Source: Arthrobacter sp. TPD3018
Lineage (GTDB): Bacteria; Pseudomonadota; Alphaproteobacteria; Sphingomonadales; Sphingomonadaceae
NCBI GenBank assembly: GCA_003075315.1
Contig: QDFQ01000003.1
Coordinates: 186,001-250,000, forward strand
Direction of reading: 5' to 3'
Length of the DNA: 64,000 nt
The notes under the pieces are model-generated. The model was not told the DNA's origin. It saw only the letters and a list, made by a program, of their open reading frames with translations, and made no database searches. Positions 8,235-16,963 of this stretch are shown piece after piece. Numbering within the stretch: the first letter of the stretch is position 1; every line of letters starts with the position of its first letter. A program made the translations under genes and the position numbers.

Positions 8235-10060
8235 TGGCCAACGAAACCCCTCTCGACCAGTTCAAGGCGGTCCTGTCCGGCACGGCGCGCGCGATCGCGG
8301 AGGAGCCGGAGGTCGAACTCGCCTTCACCGCCGATGCGCCGTCGCAGTCCGGCAAGCATATCAAGGTGCCGATGCCCGCACGCGCGCTGCCGGCCGAGCA
8401 GGTGGCGGAGGCGCGCGGCTTCGCCGATGGCTTCGCGTTGCGACTGAAGCATCACGACAGTGCGATGCACCTGCGCCACGCACCGGCGGAAGCGGTGGCG
8501 CGTGCGGTCTTCGACGCGGTTGAGGGCGCGCGTGTCGAGGCGCTGGGCAGCCGTGGCTATGCGGGCATCGCCGACAATCTGGGCCACGCGCTCGACGTGC
8601 GGCTGCGCGCCGATCCGATCACCCGCGCCCGCACGCGCGAGGAAGTGCCGCTGTCGACCGCGCTGTCGCTGATGGTGCGCGAGGCGCTGACCGGCAAACA
8701 GGCGCCCGCCGCCGCCGTGCCCGGCCTTGCGCTGGTGCGGGAATGGATCGAGCAGCGCACCGACCTGTCCAGCCTCGCGCTTGCGCTCGACGACCAGCGC
8801 GCCTTCCAGTCGCTCGCGATGAAGATGCTCGCCGAACTGGAACTGATCGAAGGTGAGGTAAAGCCCGAAGAGGCCGACGACGGCGGGTCGGAGGACGAGG
8901 GCACCGACGACCAGCAGCAGGACGAGGGCGAAGACAGCGAGGACGAGGACGCCGGCCAGGGCGAAGGCCAGGTCGACGCGCGCGGCGAGCAGCAGCAGTC
9001 GGACAGCGACGACAGCGAAGGCGAAGAGTTCGGCGAGGACTCGATGGACGACCTGGACGGCGAGGCGGGCGAGGACGGCGACGACGGTACACAGCCCGTC
9101 CGCCCCAACCGTCCGAGCGGCGAGTACATGCCGCAGTTCGACTATAAGCCGTGGACGACGCAGTTCGACGAGGTGATCGCCGCGACCGATTTGTGCGACG
9201 CGGACGAACTGGCGCGGCTGCGCGGCTATCTCGACCAGCAATTGGCGCACCTGCAGTCGGCCGTGTCGAAGCTCGCCAACCGGTTGCAGCGCCGGCTGAT
9301 GGCACAGCAATCGCGCAGTTGGGACTTCGATCAGGACGAGGGCATGCTGGATGCGGCACGGCTCGCCCGCGTCGTCGTCAACCCGACGCAGTCGCTGAGC
9401 TACAAGATCGAGCGCGAGACCGATTTCCGGGATACCGTCGTCACGCTGCTGATCGACAATTCGGGCTCGATGCGCGGCCGCCCGATCGGCATCGCTGCGA
9501 TCAGTGCGGACATCCTCGCGCGCACGCTGGAGCGCTGCGGCGTGAAGACCGAGATCCTCGGCTTCACCACCCGCGCCTGGAAGGGTGGGCAGAGCCGTGA
9601 GACATGGCTCGCCGCTGGGCGCCCGCCGCAGCCGGGCCGCCTCAACGACATTCGCCACATCGTCTACAAGAAGGCGGACGAACCGTGGCGCCGCGCGCGC
9701 AACAACCTCGGCCTGATGATGCGCGAGGGGCTGCTCAAGGAAAATATCGATGGCGAGGCGCTGCTGTGGGCGCACAACCGTCTGATCGCCCGGCCGGAGG
9801 ATCGGCGCATCCTGATGGTTATCAGCGACGGTGCGCCGGTCGATGATTCGACGCTGTCGGTCAATTCGGGCAGCTACCTCGAACGCCACCTGCGCCAGGT
9901 GATCGGCTGGATCGAGGGCAAGAGCCCGGTCGAACTCGTCGCCATCGGCATCGGCCACGACGTCACGCGCTATTACGCCCGCGCCGTCACGATCATGGAT
10001 GCCGAGCAACTGGGCGGCACGATCATCGAACAGCTCGCGGCACTCTTCGACACGCCGTAA
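8234..10060 (+). CDS. cobT: Cobaltochelatase subunit CobT (VWA protein)
   Basis: 608 aa, near the known CobT length of about 630. N-terminal helical domain (1-205), a highly acidic Asp/Glu/Gln-rich linker (207-290), and a C-terminal VWA domain with the MIDAS motif DNSGS at residues 408-412 ([15 protein letters not shown]). Works with CobS as the AAA+/VWA partner of CobN. Start ATG 8234 overlaps the toxin stop; an alternative ATG at 8216 lies inside the toxin gene. Its ribosome-binding region is therefore within the toxin coding sequence, so cobT translation is likely coupled to the toxin gene. Confidence 0.93.
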   Translation: MANETPLDQFKAVLSGTARAIAEEPEVELAFTADAPSQSGKHIKVPMPARALPAEQVAEARGFADGFALRLKHHDSAMHLRHAPAEAVARAVFDAVEGARVEALGSRGYAGIADNLGHALDVRLRADPITRARTREEVPLSTALSLMVREALTGKQAPAAAVPGLALVREWIEQRTDLSSLALALDDQRAFQSLAMKMLAELELIEGEVKPEEADDGGSEDEGTDDQQQDEGEDSEDEDAGQGEGQVDARGEQQQSDSDDSEGEEFGEDSMDDLDGEAGEDGDDGTQPVRPNRPSGEYMPQFDYKPWTTQFDEVIAATDLCDADELARLRGYLDQQLAHLQSAVSKLANRLQRRLMAQQSRSWDFDQDEGMLDAARLARVVVNPTQSLSYKIERETDFRDTVVTLLIDNSGSMRGRPIGIAAISADILARTLERCGVKTEILGFTTRAWKGGQSRETWLAAGRPPQPGRLNDIRHIVYKKADEPWRRARNNLGLMMREGLLKENIDGEALLWAHNRLIARPEDRRILMVISDGAPVDDSTLSVNSGSYLERHLRQVIGWIEGKSPVELVAIGIGHDVTRYYARAVTIMDAEQLGGTIIEQLAALFDTP

Positions 10061-10081
10061 AACCTGTCCGCGGGCCGCCGG

Positions 10082-10447
10082 TCAGCCCGGTAGGCGCCAG
10101 CGGACGGTGCGGGGGTAGACGCCGGCGGTCGGCTGGCCCTGCGCGTCGATGGCGGGCTGGAAGTGCGCTCGCCGGGACAGGCGCAGGCATGTGCCCGCGT
10201 CGAGGTCGGCGAAGCCGCTGCTGTGCTCGATCCGGCAGCCGGTGACGCGGCCTTGTTCGTCGACGGCGAGTGTCACGGCGACATCGCCCTGCTCGGCCAT
10301 GCGCATTGCAGCCGGGGGATAATCCATTGCGCCGAGCCACGACGCCGGGTCTTCCGCCGGCTGCGGCGGGCGGGCGTGGTGGCGGGCAAGGGCCGGCTGG
10401 GCGCTGGCGATGGCGATCAGGGCGGCGGGCAAGATTCGATAACGCAT
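10082..10447 (-). CDS. Exported TonB C-terminal-domain protein
   Basis: 121 aa. Cleavable signal MRYRILPAALIAIASAQPAL ending ALA near residue 21, then a single TonB_C-like domain: GDVAVTLAVDEQGRVTGCRI, SSGFADLDAGTCLRLSRRAHF, and VRWRLPG at the end. Without a membrane anchor or proline spacer it cannot act as a classical energy transducer; such stand-alone periplasmic TonB_C proteins are common in sphingomonads, with no known job. Two Cys (GC and TC) may form a disulfide. Convergent with cobT, 21 bp apart. Confidence 0.8.
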   Translation of the reverse strand: MRYRILPAALIAIASAQPALARHHARPPQPAEDPASWLGAMDYPPAAMRMAEQGDVAVTLAVDEQGRVTGCRIEHSSGFADLDAGTCLRLSRRAHFQPAIDAQGQPTAGVYPRTVRWRLPG

Positions 10448-10653
10448 GGTCGATCCTCGTTCGCGCGGCGGATGGGGACGCGCGCGTACCGCCGACGGCG
10501 CTCCGGCTTTATCCGCCCGGGCTTACGATTGGCTGACGGTTTGGACATCGGGCGCGGGCCCCACCGGCGAGGTGCGATTTCGGGTGGCTCACGCCCAGGC
10601 GATTGCCCATAGTCCCCTTCAGGGGGCGGATGATCCCCGCGGGAGACGGCGGC

Positions 10654-11871
10654 ATGCGCAAATGGCTGATCGGCGGCGGTGTGATTCTCGCACTGGCACT
10701 CGCCGGCTTTTTCGGCCTCGCGCCGGTGCTGGTCGAACGGTCGATGAACCGCGTCGTACCCGTGCCGATCCGCGTGACGCCGCAGGCCCGCGCGCTCCAT
10801 CGCACGCTCGCCATCGCCGATATGCATGCCGATACGTTGCTGTGGCGCCGCGACCTGCTCGATCGCGCCTCGCGCGGGCAGGTCGATTTGCCGCGGTTGC
10901 AGGCGGGCAATGTCGCGCTGCAGGTGTTCTCGTCCGTCACCAAGACGCCCAAGCATCAGAATTATGACGCCAACGGCGCCGACACCGACAATATCACCTT
11001 GCTCGCCATCGCGCAGATGCAGCCGCCGCGCACCTGGGGGTCGCTGCTGCAACGCTCGCTATGGCATGCGGAAAAGCTGGACCGCGCCGCTGCGGCGTCG
11101 GGGGGTCAGCTGCGCCTGGTGCGCGCGCCCGCCGACATCGACCGCCTACTCGCCGATCGCAAGGCGTGGACGCAATGCTATGGCGACCACTGCCTCACCG
11201 CCGCGCCGGTCGGTGCGATGCTGTCGATCGAGGGGTTGCAGGATCTCGAAGGGCGGCTCGACAATCTCGATCGCCTCTATGCGGCGGGCTTTCGCATGGC
11301 GGGGATGGCGCATTTCTTCGACAATGACGTCGCGGGATCGATTCACGGCATCGCCAAGGGCGGCCTGACGCCCTTCGGACGACAGGTCATCGCGGCGATG
11401 GAGGCGAAGGGCATGATCGTCGACGTCGCCCATGCCAGCCACGCCGCGGTCGCCGACATCCTGCGCGTCGCCAGGCGCCCCGTCGTCTCCAGCCATGGCG
11501 GCGTGCAGGCGACCTGCCGCGTCAACCGCAACCTGACCGACGCGGAGATCAAGGGCATTGCCGCGACCGGCGGGGTCGTCGGCATCGGCTATTGGGATGC
11601 GGCGGTGTGCGCAACCGATCCCGCCGCCGTCGCCCGCGCCATCGCGCATGTCCGCGACCTCGTCGGTGTCGATCACGTCGGCCTCGGCTCCGATTTTGAC
11701 GGCGCGGTGACGACCGGGTTCGATACCAGCCAGCTCGTCGGGATCACGCAGGCGCTGCTCGATCGCGGCTTCACGCCGGATGAGATCGCCAAGGTGATGG
11801 GCGGCAACGTGCTGCGGCTCCTGCGAAACGGCCTCGCGCCCGCTCTTGCTCCGGGGGCGCCACGGTCCTAG
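10654..11871 (+). CDS. Membrane dipeptidase, peptidase family M19
   Basis: 405 aa with an N-terminal membrane anchor (residues 4-27) and a periplasmic TIM-barrel dipeptidase. Zinc ligands of the M19 family are visible: H58 and D60 in IADMHADTLLW, the Glu of MLSIEGLQDLEG, His in DVAHASHAAV and SSHGGVQATCRVNRN; GLGSDFDGAV is the C-terminal substrate/active-site segment. Hydrolyses dipeptides, often including D-residues, from peptidoglycan turnover or nutrition. Start at ATG 10654 with GGGAGA upstream (10641-10646), giving a clean signal anchor; the frame extends to 10603. RibF follows after 12 bp. Confidence 0.92.
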   Translation: MRKWLIGGGVILALALAGFFGLAPVLVERSMNRVVPVPIRVTPQARALHRTLAIADMHADTLLWRRDLLDRASRGQVDLPRLQAGNVALQVFSSVTKTPKHQNYDANGADTDNITLLAIAQMQPPRTWGSLLQRSLWHAEKLDRAAAASGGQLRLVRAPADIDRLLADRKAWTQCYGDHCLTAAPVGAMLSIEGLQDLEGRLDNLDRLYAAGFRMAGMAHFFDNDVAGSIHGIAKGGLTPFGRQVIAAMEAKGMIVDVAHASHAAVADILRVARRPVVSSHGGVQATCRVNRNLTDAEIKGIAATGGVVGIGYWDAAVCATDPAAVARAIAHVRDLVGVDHVGLGSDFDGAVTTGFDTSQLVGITQALLDRGFTPDEIAKVMGGNVLRLLRNGLAPALAPGAPRS

Positions 11872-11883
11872 GGCGCCCATGAC

Positions 11884-12822
11884 ATGGAGCGGCTGGACGG
11901 CGGCTCGACGGTGCCGCCGCATCTGGCCGGGGGGATCGTCGCGCTCGGCAATTTCGATGGCTTTCACCTCGGGCACCAGGCGGTGGTCGGGCAGGCGGTC
12001 GCGCGGGCCCGGGCCGAGGGGCGGCCGGCGCTGGTCGCGACCTTCGATCCGCACCCCGTCCGCCATTTCCGCCCCGACACGCCGCCCTTTCGCCTGACCA
12101 CGCTCGACCAGCGCGAACGCCTGTTCGCCGCGGCGGGGGTGGATGCGATGGTCGTCTTCGCCTTCGACGCCGCCCTGGCGGCCTTGTCCGCGGAAGCCTT
12201 TGCCGAGCGGCTGGCAGCGCGGTTGCAGGTGGCGGGCGTCGTCACCGGCGAGGATTTCACCTTCGGCCAGGGCAAGCGCGGCGACGTCGCGATGCTGGCG
12301 GCGCTGGGTACGACCCATGGCTTTACCGCGGAAACGGTCGGTGCCGTGACGCTGGATGGGGAGACGGTGTCGTCCAGCCGCATCCGCGAGTTGCTGCGCG
12401 CCGGCGACCCGCGGGGCGCCGCGCGCCTACTCACCCGCCCGTTCGCGATCGAAGGCACCGTGCAGCACGGCGACAAGCTCGGCCGGACGATCGGCTATCC
12501 CACCGCCAATCTCGACATGGGCAAATATCTCCGCCCCGCCTACGGCATCTATGCCGTTACCGCGCGATTGCCCGACGGGCGTCAGGTGCAGGGCGCCGCC
12601 AACCTCGGCATCCGCCCGACCTTCGATCCGCCCAAGGAATTGCTCGAACCCTATTTCTTCGACTTTTCCGGCGACCTGTACGGCCAGACCATCGAGGTCG
12701 CGCTGATCGACTATATCCGCCCCGAAGCGAAGTTCGACAGTCTCGACGCACTCACCGCCCAGATGGAGGCCGACTGTGCCGAGGCGCAAGCGCGGCTCTC
12801 CGCTGCGGCCCGAGCATTGTGA
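11884..12822 (+). CDS. ribF: Bifunctional riboflavin kinase / FAD synthetase
   Basis: 312 aa. N-terminal FMN adenylyltransferase domain with GNFDGFHLGHQ (residues 22-32, the nucleotidyltransferase signature) and SSSRIRELLRAGD; C-terminal riboflavin kinase domain with TVQHGDKLGRTIGYPTANL and GAANLGIRPTF. Makes FMN and then FAD in the cytosol. Sits just upstream of ileS and lspA, the same ribF-ileS-lspA order found widely in proteobacteria. Confidence 0.96.
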   Translation: MERLDGGSTVPPHLAGGIVALGNFDGFHLGHQAVVGQAVARARAEGRPALVATFDPHPVRHFRPDTPPFRLTTLDQRERLFAAAGVDAMVVFAFDAALAALSAEAFAERLAARLQVAGVVTGEDFTFGQGKRGDVAMLAALGTTHGFTAETVGAVTLDGETVSSSRIRELLRAGDPRGAARLLTRPFAIEGTVQHGDKLGRTIGYPTANLDMGKYLRPAYGIYAVTARLPDGRQVQGAANLGIRPTFDPPKELLEPYFFDFSGDLYGQTIEVALIDYIRPEAKFDSLDALTAQMEADCAEAQARLSAAARAL

Positions 12823-12861
12823 ATGACACGTTCACACCTTGCCGCTAAGCCGTAACGACCT

Positions 12862-15675
12862 ATGAGCGACACGCCCGACACCGCCGCCAACGCCGCCCCC
12901 AGCACCCCCCGTGATTGGCGCGACACCGTCTTCCTGCCGAAGACCGACTTCCCGATGAAGGCGGGCCTCGCCGCCAAGGAACCCGCGATCCTCGATCGCT
13001 GGGCGCGGATCGGCGTGTACGATCGCCTGCGCGAACAGCGTAAGGGCCGAGAATTGTTCGTCCTTCACGATGGCCCGCCCTATGCCAATGGCGACATCCA
13101 CATGGGCCATGCGATGAACAAGGTGCTGAAGGACATCATCGTCCGCAGCCAGTCGCTGATGGGCAAGGATGCCCCCTATGTGCCCGGTTGGGACTGCCAC
13201 GGCCTGCCGATCGAATGGAAGGTCGAAGAGGCCTATCGCGCCAAGAAGCAGAACAAGGACGAGGTGCCGGTCGCGCAGTTCCGCGCCGAATGCCGCGCCT
13301 ATGCCGATAAATGGGTGGGCGTGCAGCGCGACCAGTTCCAGCGCCTCGGCGTGATGGGCGACTGGGCCGATCCCTATCTCACGATGAATTACGACGCCGA
13401 GGCGACGATCGTCGGCGAGCTGCTCAAATTCGCCGAAAGCGGCCAGCTGTACCGCGGCGCCAAGCCCGTCATGTGGTCGCCGGTCGAGAAGACCGCGCTG
13501 GCCGAAGCCGAAGTCGAGTACGAGGATATCGTCTCGACCCAGATCGACGTCGGGTTCGAGATCGACCACGCACCCGAAGCCGACATCCTGGTCGGCGTCA
13601 CCGCGGTGATCTGGACGACGACGCCCTGGACGATCCCGGTCAACCAGGCGCTCGCCTATAATCCGGCGCTCGATTACATCCTCTTCGGCTGCGGCGGCCG
13701 GCGTTTCCTCGTCGAGGAAAACCTGATGGGTGCGTTCATGAAGCGCACCGGCCTGAAGATGGAAGAGTTCATCGCGCTGGTGAAGGGCGCGGTGCTGGAA
13801 GGCGCGACGGCGAAGCATCCGATGCACGCGCTGGGCGGCTTCTTCGCCAAGCCGCGGCCGTTCCTGGCGGGCGAGTTCGTCACCCGCGACGCCGGCACCG
13901 GCCTCGTCCACATGGCCCCCGATCATGGCGAGGACGATTTCCTGCTGTGCAAGGCGCACGGGATCGACCCCGTGTTCGCGGTCGATGGCGCGGGCATGTA
14001 CCGGCCGGACTGGGCGTGGCTCGGCGGGCAGGGCAGCGTCATCAACAAGAAGTTCACCAGCGCCGAAGGCCCGATCTGTTCGGGCCTGCGCGAGGCGGGC
14101 GCCCTGCTGTCGGCGAGCGACGACTTCGCGCACAGCTATCCGCATTCGTGGCGGTCGAAGGCGAAGGTGATCTTCCGCGCGACGCCGCAATGGTTCATCC
14201 CGATGGACCGCGCGATCCTGAACGACGGCGAGGGCCGCGCTAGCAATGGCGCGACGCTGCGCGAAACCGCGATCGATGCGATCGAGCACACGCGCTGGGT
14301 GCCCGAACGCAGCCGCAACCGCATCCGTTCGATGGTGGAGGGGCGCCCGGACTGGGTCATCAGCCGCCAGCGCGCCTGGGGCGTACCGATCGCGCTCTAC
14401 GTCAATCGCGCCACCGGCGACTATCTCAACGATCCCGCGGTCAACGCGCGCATCGTCGCCGCCTTCCGCGACGGCGGCGCGGACGCATGGTTCACCGCAG
14501 ACCACCAGACGCTGCTCGGTGCCGATTACGACCTCGCCGACTTCGAACCGCAGAACGACATTCTCGACGTGTGGTTCGACAGCGGCTCGACGCACGTCTT
14601 CACCGTCGAGGCGCGCTACGGCGCCGACGTGCGCGCCAACCTGTACCTCGAAGGCAGCGACCAGCATCGCGGCTGGTTCCAGTCGTCGCTGCTCGAAAGC
14701 TGCGGCACGCGCGGTCGCGCGCCCTATGACGCGGTGCTCACCCACGGCTTCGCGCTCGACGGGCAGGGGCGCAAGATGTCGAAGAGCCTCGGCAACGTCG
14801 TCGATCCGCTGAAGGTGATCGGCGAAAGCGGCGCGGACATCCTGCGCATGTGGGTCGCCTCGACCGACTATTTCGACGACGTGCGCATTGGCAAGGAAGT
14901 GCTCGGCACCGCGTCGGACGGCTATCGCAAGCTGCGCAATACCTTCCGCTACCTGCTCGGCGCGCTCGACGGCTTCACCGAAGCGGAGCGCGTGCCCGTC
15001 GAGGCGATGCCGGAGCTGGAACGCTACGTCCTCACCCTGCTCGGCCAGCTCGACATGGACCTGCGCGAGGCGGCCGAGGCGTATGAGCTCAACCGCTACC
15101 TGCGCCGCCTGACCGATTTCGCGAACGAAGACCTGTCGGCCTTCTTCTTCGATATCCGCAAGGATTCGCTTTATTGCGATGCGGCGACCGATCCCAAGCG
15201 CCGTGCCTATCGCACCGTACTCGACGTGCTGTTCAACGCCCTCGTCCGCTATGCCGCGCCGATCCTGTGCTTCACCGCCGAGGAAGTGTGGCAGGCACGC
15301 TTCCCGAGCGAGGACGGCTCGGTCCACTTCCTCGAATGGCCCGAATTGCCCGCGCTGCCGGGTGACGAGCCGCTCGGCACCGACTGGGCCGACGTCCGCC
15401 GCCTGCGCGCCAGTGTCACCGAGGCGATCGAGCCGCTGCGCCGCGAAAAGAAGGTGAAGTCGAGCCTCGAAGCCGAGGTGACCGTGCCCGAAATGCCGCT
15501 GGACGCGGCGGCACTTGCCGAGACGTTCATCGTCGCGCGGGTGGGTGAGGGCGAAGAGGTGACGGTGACGCGCACCGACTACAACAAGTGTGGCCGCTGC
15601 TGGCGCCACCTGCCGGAAGTCGCGGTGGATGGCGATCTGTGCGCGCGTTGCGAGAGCGTCGTCGGTCATGCGTAA
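12862..15675 (+). CDS. ileS: Isoleucyl-tRNA synthetase
   Basis: 937 aa. Charges tRNA-Ile and edits misactivated valine. Class I motifs: H80-M-G-H83 in GPPYANGDIHMGHAMNK and KMSKS at residues 638-642 (GRKMSKSLGN). The CP1 editing domain is between, with TTTPWTIPVNQALAY and DAGTGLVHMAPDHGEDDF. A C-terminal zinc-binding tail CGRCWRHLPEVAVDGDLCAR is present. Start ATG 12862. The stop overlaps the lspA start by eight bases. The long open frame on the opposite strand is a GC-content artefact. Confidence 0.98.
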   Translation: MSDTPDTAANAAPSTPRDWRDTVFLPKTDFPMKAGLAAKEPAILDRWARIGVYDRLREQRKGRELFVLHDGPPYANGDIHMGHAMNKVLKDIIVRSQSLMGKDAPYVPGWDCHGLPIEWKVEEAYRAKKQNKDEVPVAQFRAECRAYADKWVGVQRDQFQRLGVMGDWADPYLTMNYDAEATIVGELLKFAESGQLYRGAKPVMWSPVEKTALAEAEVEYEDIVSTQIDVGFEIDHAPEADILVGVTAVIWTTTPWTIPVNQALAYNPALDYILFGCGGRRFLVEENLMGAFMKRTGLKMEEFIALVKGAVLEGATAKHPMHALGGFFAKPRPFLAGEFVTRDAGTGLVHMAPDHGEDDFLLCKAHGIDPVFAVDGAGMYRPDWAWLGGQGSVINKKFTSAEGPICSGLREAGALLSASDDFAHSYPHSWRSKAKVIFRATPQWFIPMDRAILNDGEGRASNGATLRETAIDAIEHTRWVPERSRNRIRSMVEGRPDWVISRQRAWGVPIALYVNRATGDYLNDPAVNARIVAAFRDGGADAWFTADHQTLLGADYDLADFEPQNDILDVWFDSGSTHVFTVEARYGADVRANLYLEGSDQHRGWFQSSLLESCGTRGRAPYDAVLTHGFALDGQGRKMSKSLGNVVDPLKVIGESGADILRMWVASTDYFDDVRIGKEVLGTASDGYRKLRNTFRYLLGALDGFTEAERVPVEAMPELERYVLTLLGQLDMDLREAAEAYELNRYLRRLTDFANEDLSAFFFDIRKDSLYCDAATDPKRRAYRTVLDVLFNALVRYAAPILCFTAEEVWQARFPSEDGSVHFLEWPELPALPGDEPLGTDWADVRRLRASVTEAIEPLRREKKVKSSLEAEVTVPEMPLDAAALAETFIVARVGEGEEVTVTRTDYNKCGRCWRHLPEVAVDGDLCARCESVVGHA

Positions 15676-16177
15676 CCTGCCCGTCTCCGGCCTGGTCACC
15701 GCCGCGCTGCTCTTCGTCGCCGATCAGGCGTCGAAGTTCGCTATCACCGACGTGCTCCAGCTCAACGATCTGACCGCCGAACGCTACGTCACGCCGTTCT
15801 TCAACCTGCGCTTCGTCGCCAATCACGGCATTTCGCTGGGGCTGCTCCACGCCGACACCAACACAATGCGCTGGGCGCTGGTCGCGATGACCGGCGCGAT
15901 CGCCATCGCGGTGGCGATCTGGATGACGCGTGAGCCGGCGCGGCCGGATAGGATCGCCTTGGGCGCGATCCTGGGCGGCGCGCTCGGCAATATCGTCGAC
16001 CGCGTGCGCTTCGGCTACGTCGTCGACTTCGCCGATCTGCACTTCGGCGATTGGCGCCCGTTCCTCGTCTTCAACGTCGCGGATGCCGCGATCACCCTCG
16101 GCGTGCTGGTGCTGCTTGTCCGCGCGCTCCTGATGCGCGACAAGCGCGACATTCCCTCGGAGAATCCCCATGCGTAA
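15668..16177 (+). CDS. lspA: Lipoprotein signal peptidase (signal peptidase II)
   Basis: 169 aa inner-membrane aspartyl protease with four transmembrane helices that removes signal peptides from diacylglyceryl-prolipoproteins. Catalytic dyad D120 (GYVVDFADL) and D139 (FNVADAAI), 19 residues apart as in solved LspA structures, plus the conserved GNIVDRV. Start ATG 15668 inside the end of ileS gives the normal length; the frame opens earlier at 15590 but without family resemblance. Overlaps both neighbours, which indicates tight co-translation with ileS and the downstream lipoprotein. Confidence 0.96.
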   Translation: MRNLPVSGLVTAALLFVADQASKFAITDVLQLNDLTAERYVTPFFNLRFVANHGISLGLLHADTNTMRWALVAMTGAIAIAVAIWMTREPARPDRIALGAILGGALGNIVDRVRFGYVVDFADLHFGDWRPFLVFNVADAAITLGVLVLLVRALLMRDKRDIPSENPHA

Positions 16178-16586
16178 GTCAGTTCCGATTCTCGCCGGCC
16201 TCGCCTGCGTCGTTCTCCTCTCGGGCTGCGGCAAGCGCGGCTACGACCGTGCGCGTCCCGACGAATTCGCCGTCGCGCGTCAGGCGCCGCTGGTGATCCC
16301 GCCCGATTTCGCGCTGGTCCCGCCGCAGCCGGGCGCCGCCCGCCCGCAGGACAATCAGGCGACCGCACAGACGCTCGACGCGCTGTTCGGCGGTAACACG
16401 GCACGCAGCGCCGCGGAAAATGGCGTCGTCAACCAGGCGGGCGGCGACGCGGCGGATGCCGGCATCCGCTCCGAGGTCGGCGATCCGCAGACCAACGTCG
16501 TCGACAAGGGCGCGACGACGCGCGACATCGTTGCCGCCCCCGAAGGCGACGGCCAGGACGCTCGCGCGGCGGCGACCAAGAAGTAA
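16170..16586 (+). CDS. DUF3035 lipoprotein (BamF-like)
   Basis: 138 aa. Lipobox LLSGC with Cys20, then the hallmark DUF3035 stretch PLVIPPDFALVPPQPG (residues 40-55) and a low-complexity Ala/Gly/Asp tail. DUF3035 proteins were described as BamF in Caulobacter, an accessory of the outer-membrane assembly complex; transfer of that role here is inference. Begins eight bases before the lspA stop, so the enzyme that would process its signal is encoded immediately upstream. Confidence 0.85.
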   Translation: MRKSVPILAGLACVVLLSGCGKRGYDRARPDEFAVARQAPLVIPPDFALVPPQPGAARPQDNQATAQTLDALFGGNTARSAAENGVVNQAGGDAADAGIRSEVGDPQTNVVDKGATTRDIVAAPEGDGQDARAAATKK

Positions 16587-16728
16587 GGCTTTCCCCGAGT
16601 CTGGGACGCGCTGCCTGATCGTCGATAGGATCGATGGTCGGGTAGGTCGTTCGAATGACAGGCAGAATCGGCGGCCCTGTCCTACATCTGCGCAGTCCGC
16701 TATGGAGCGGGAAGACCTCAGATCAGTC

Positions 16729-16805
16729 CGTCATTGCGAGCGTAGCGAAGCAATCCAGAGCCGGACCAGGACGCCTTGGACTGCCGCGCTACGCCCGCGA
16801 TGACG
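16729..16805. repeat. Intergenic palindrome of the CGTCATTGCGAGCG type
   Basis: Left end CGTCATTGCGAGCGTAGCG, right end CGCTACGCCCGCGATGACG; the ends pair imperfectly. Carries the same CGTCA/TGACG termini as the other dispersed palindromes but a different core (GCGAAGCAATCCAG). A repeat of this type is familiar from alpha- and other proteobacterial intergenic regions. Confidence 0.7.
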
Positions 16806-16837
16806 GTTCCGGTTCGGCCGGACGTCACGCCGCCGGG

Positions 16838-16870
16838 GAGCGGAACGACGAACCGTTCCGCTCTTTCTCA
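16838..16870 (+). terminator. Hairpin with T-rich tail, possible terminator
   Basis: GAGCGGAAC at 16838-16846 pairs perfectly with GTTCCGCTC at 16855-16863 (8-base loop), followed by TTTCTC. Plausible rho-independent terminator for the ileS-lspA-lipoprotein operon, though 250 bp past the last stop. The T-tract is short. Confidence 0.4.
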
Positions 16871-16881
16871 CGGTCGCATTT

Positions 16882-16933
16882 GGAAACGATGGGCCCCGAA
16901 CGTTTCCGTTAAGGTGTTCATGTTGTCTATGTT
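16882..16933 (-). repeat. 52-bp dispersed element, copy 1 (3' of metC)
   Basis: On the minus strand it reads AACATAGACAACATGAACAC at its start and ends in a hairpin GGAAACG-N12-CGTTTCC. By hand alignment 48 of 52 positions match 28751-28802. Begins 30 bp after the metC stop in metC orientation. Confidence 0.85.
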
Positions 16934-16963
16934 GCCGCCGCCGAGGCAGCGGCGCGCGCCCGA

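Larger units (their letters stand above)
16587..16963. other. Gene-free interval between two convergent genes
   Basis: 377 bases between the BamF-like gene and metC, both ending here. It contains three structured pieces listed separately: a palindromic repeat (16729-16805), a 9-bp stem hairpin (16838-16863) and the 52-bp element (16882-16933). Short ORFs across it are not credible genes. Confidence 0.7.

Noticed and set aside
8066..10009. 647-codon antisense frame over cobT
   Set aside because: Shadow of a clear CobT gene; no start region, motifs or protein-like composition.
12832..15699. 955-codon open frame antisense to ileS
   Set aside because: Composition rich in Arg/Ala/His/Asp and mirrors the codon pattern of ileS; long antisense frames arise in GC-rich genes with few T/A third bases.
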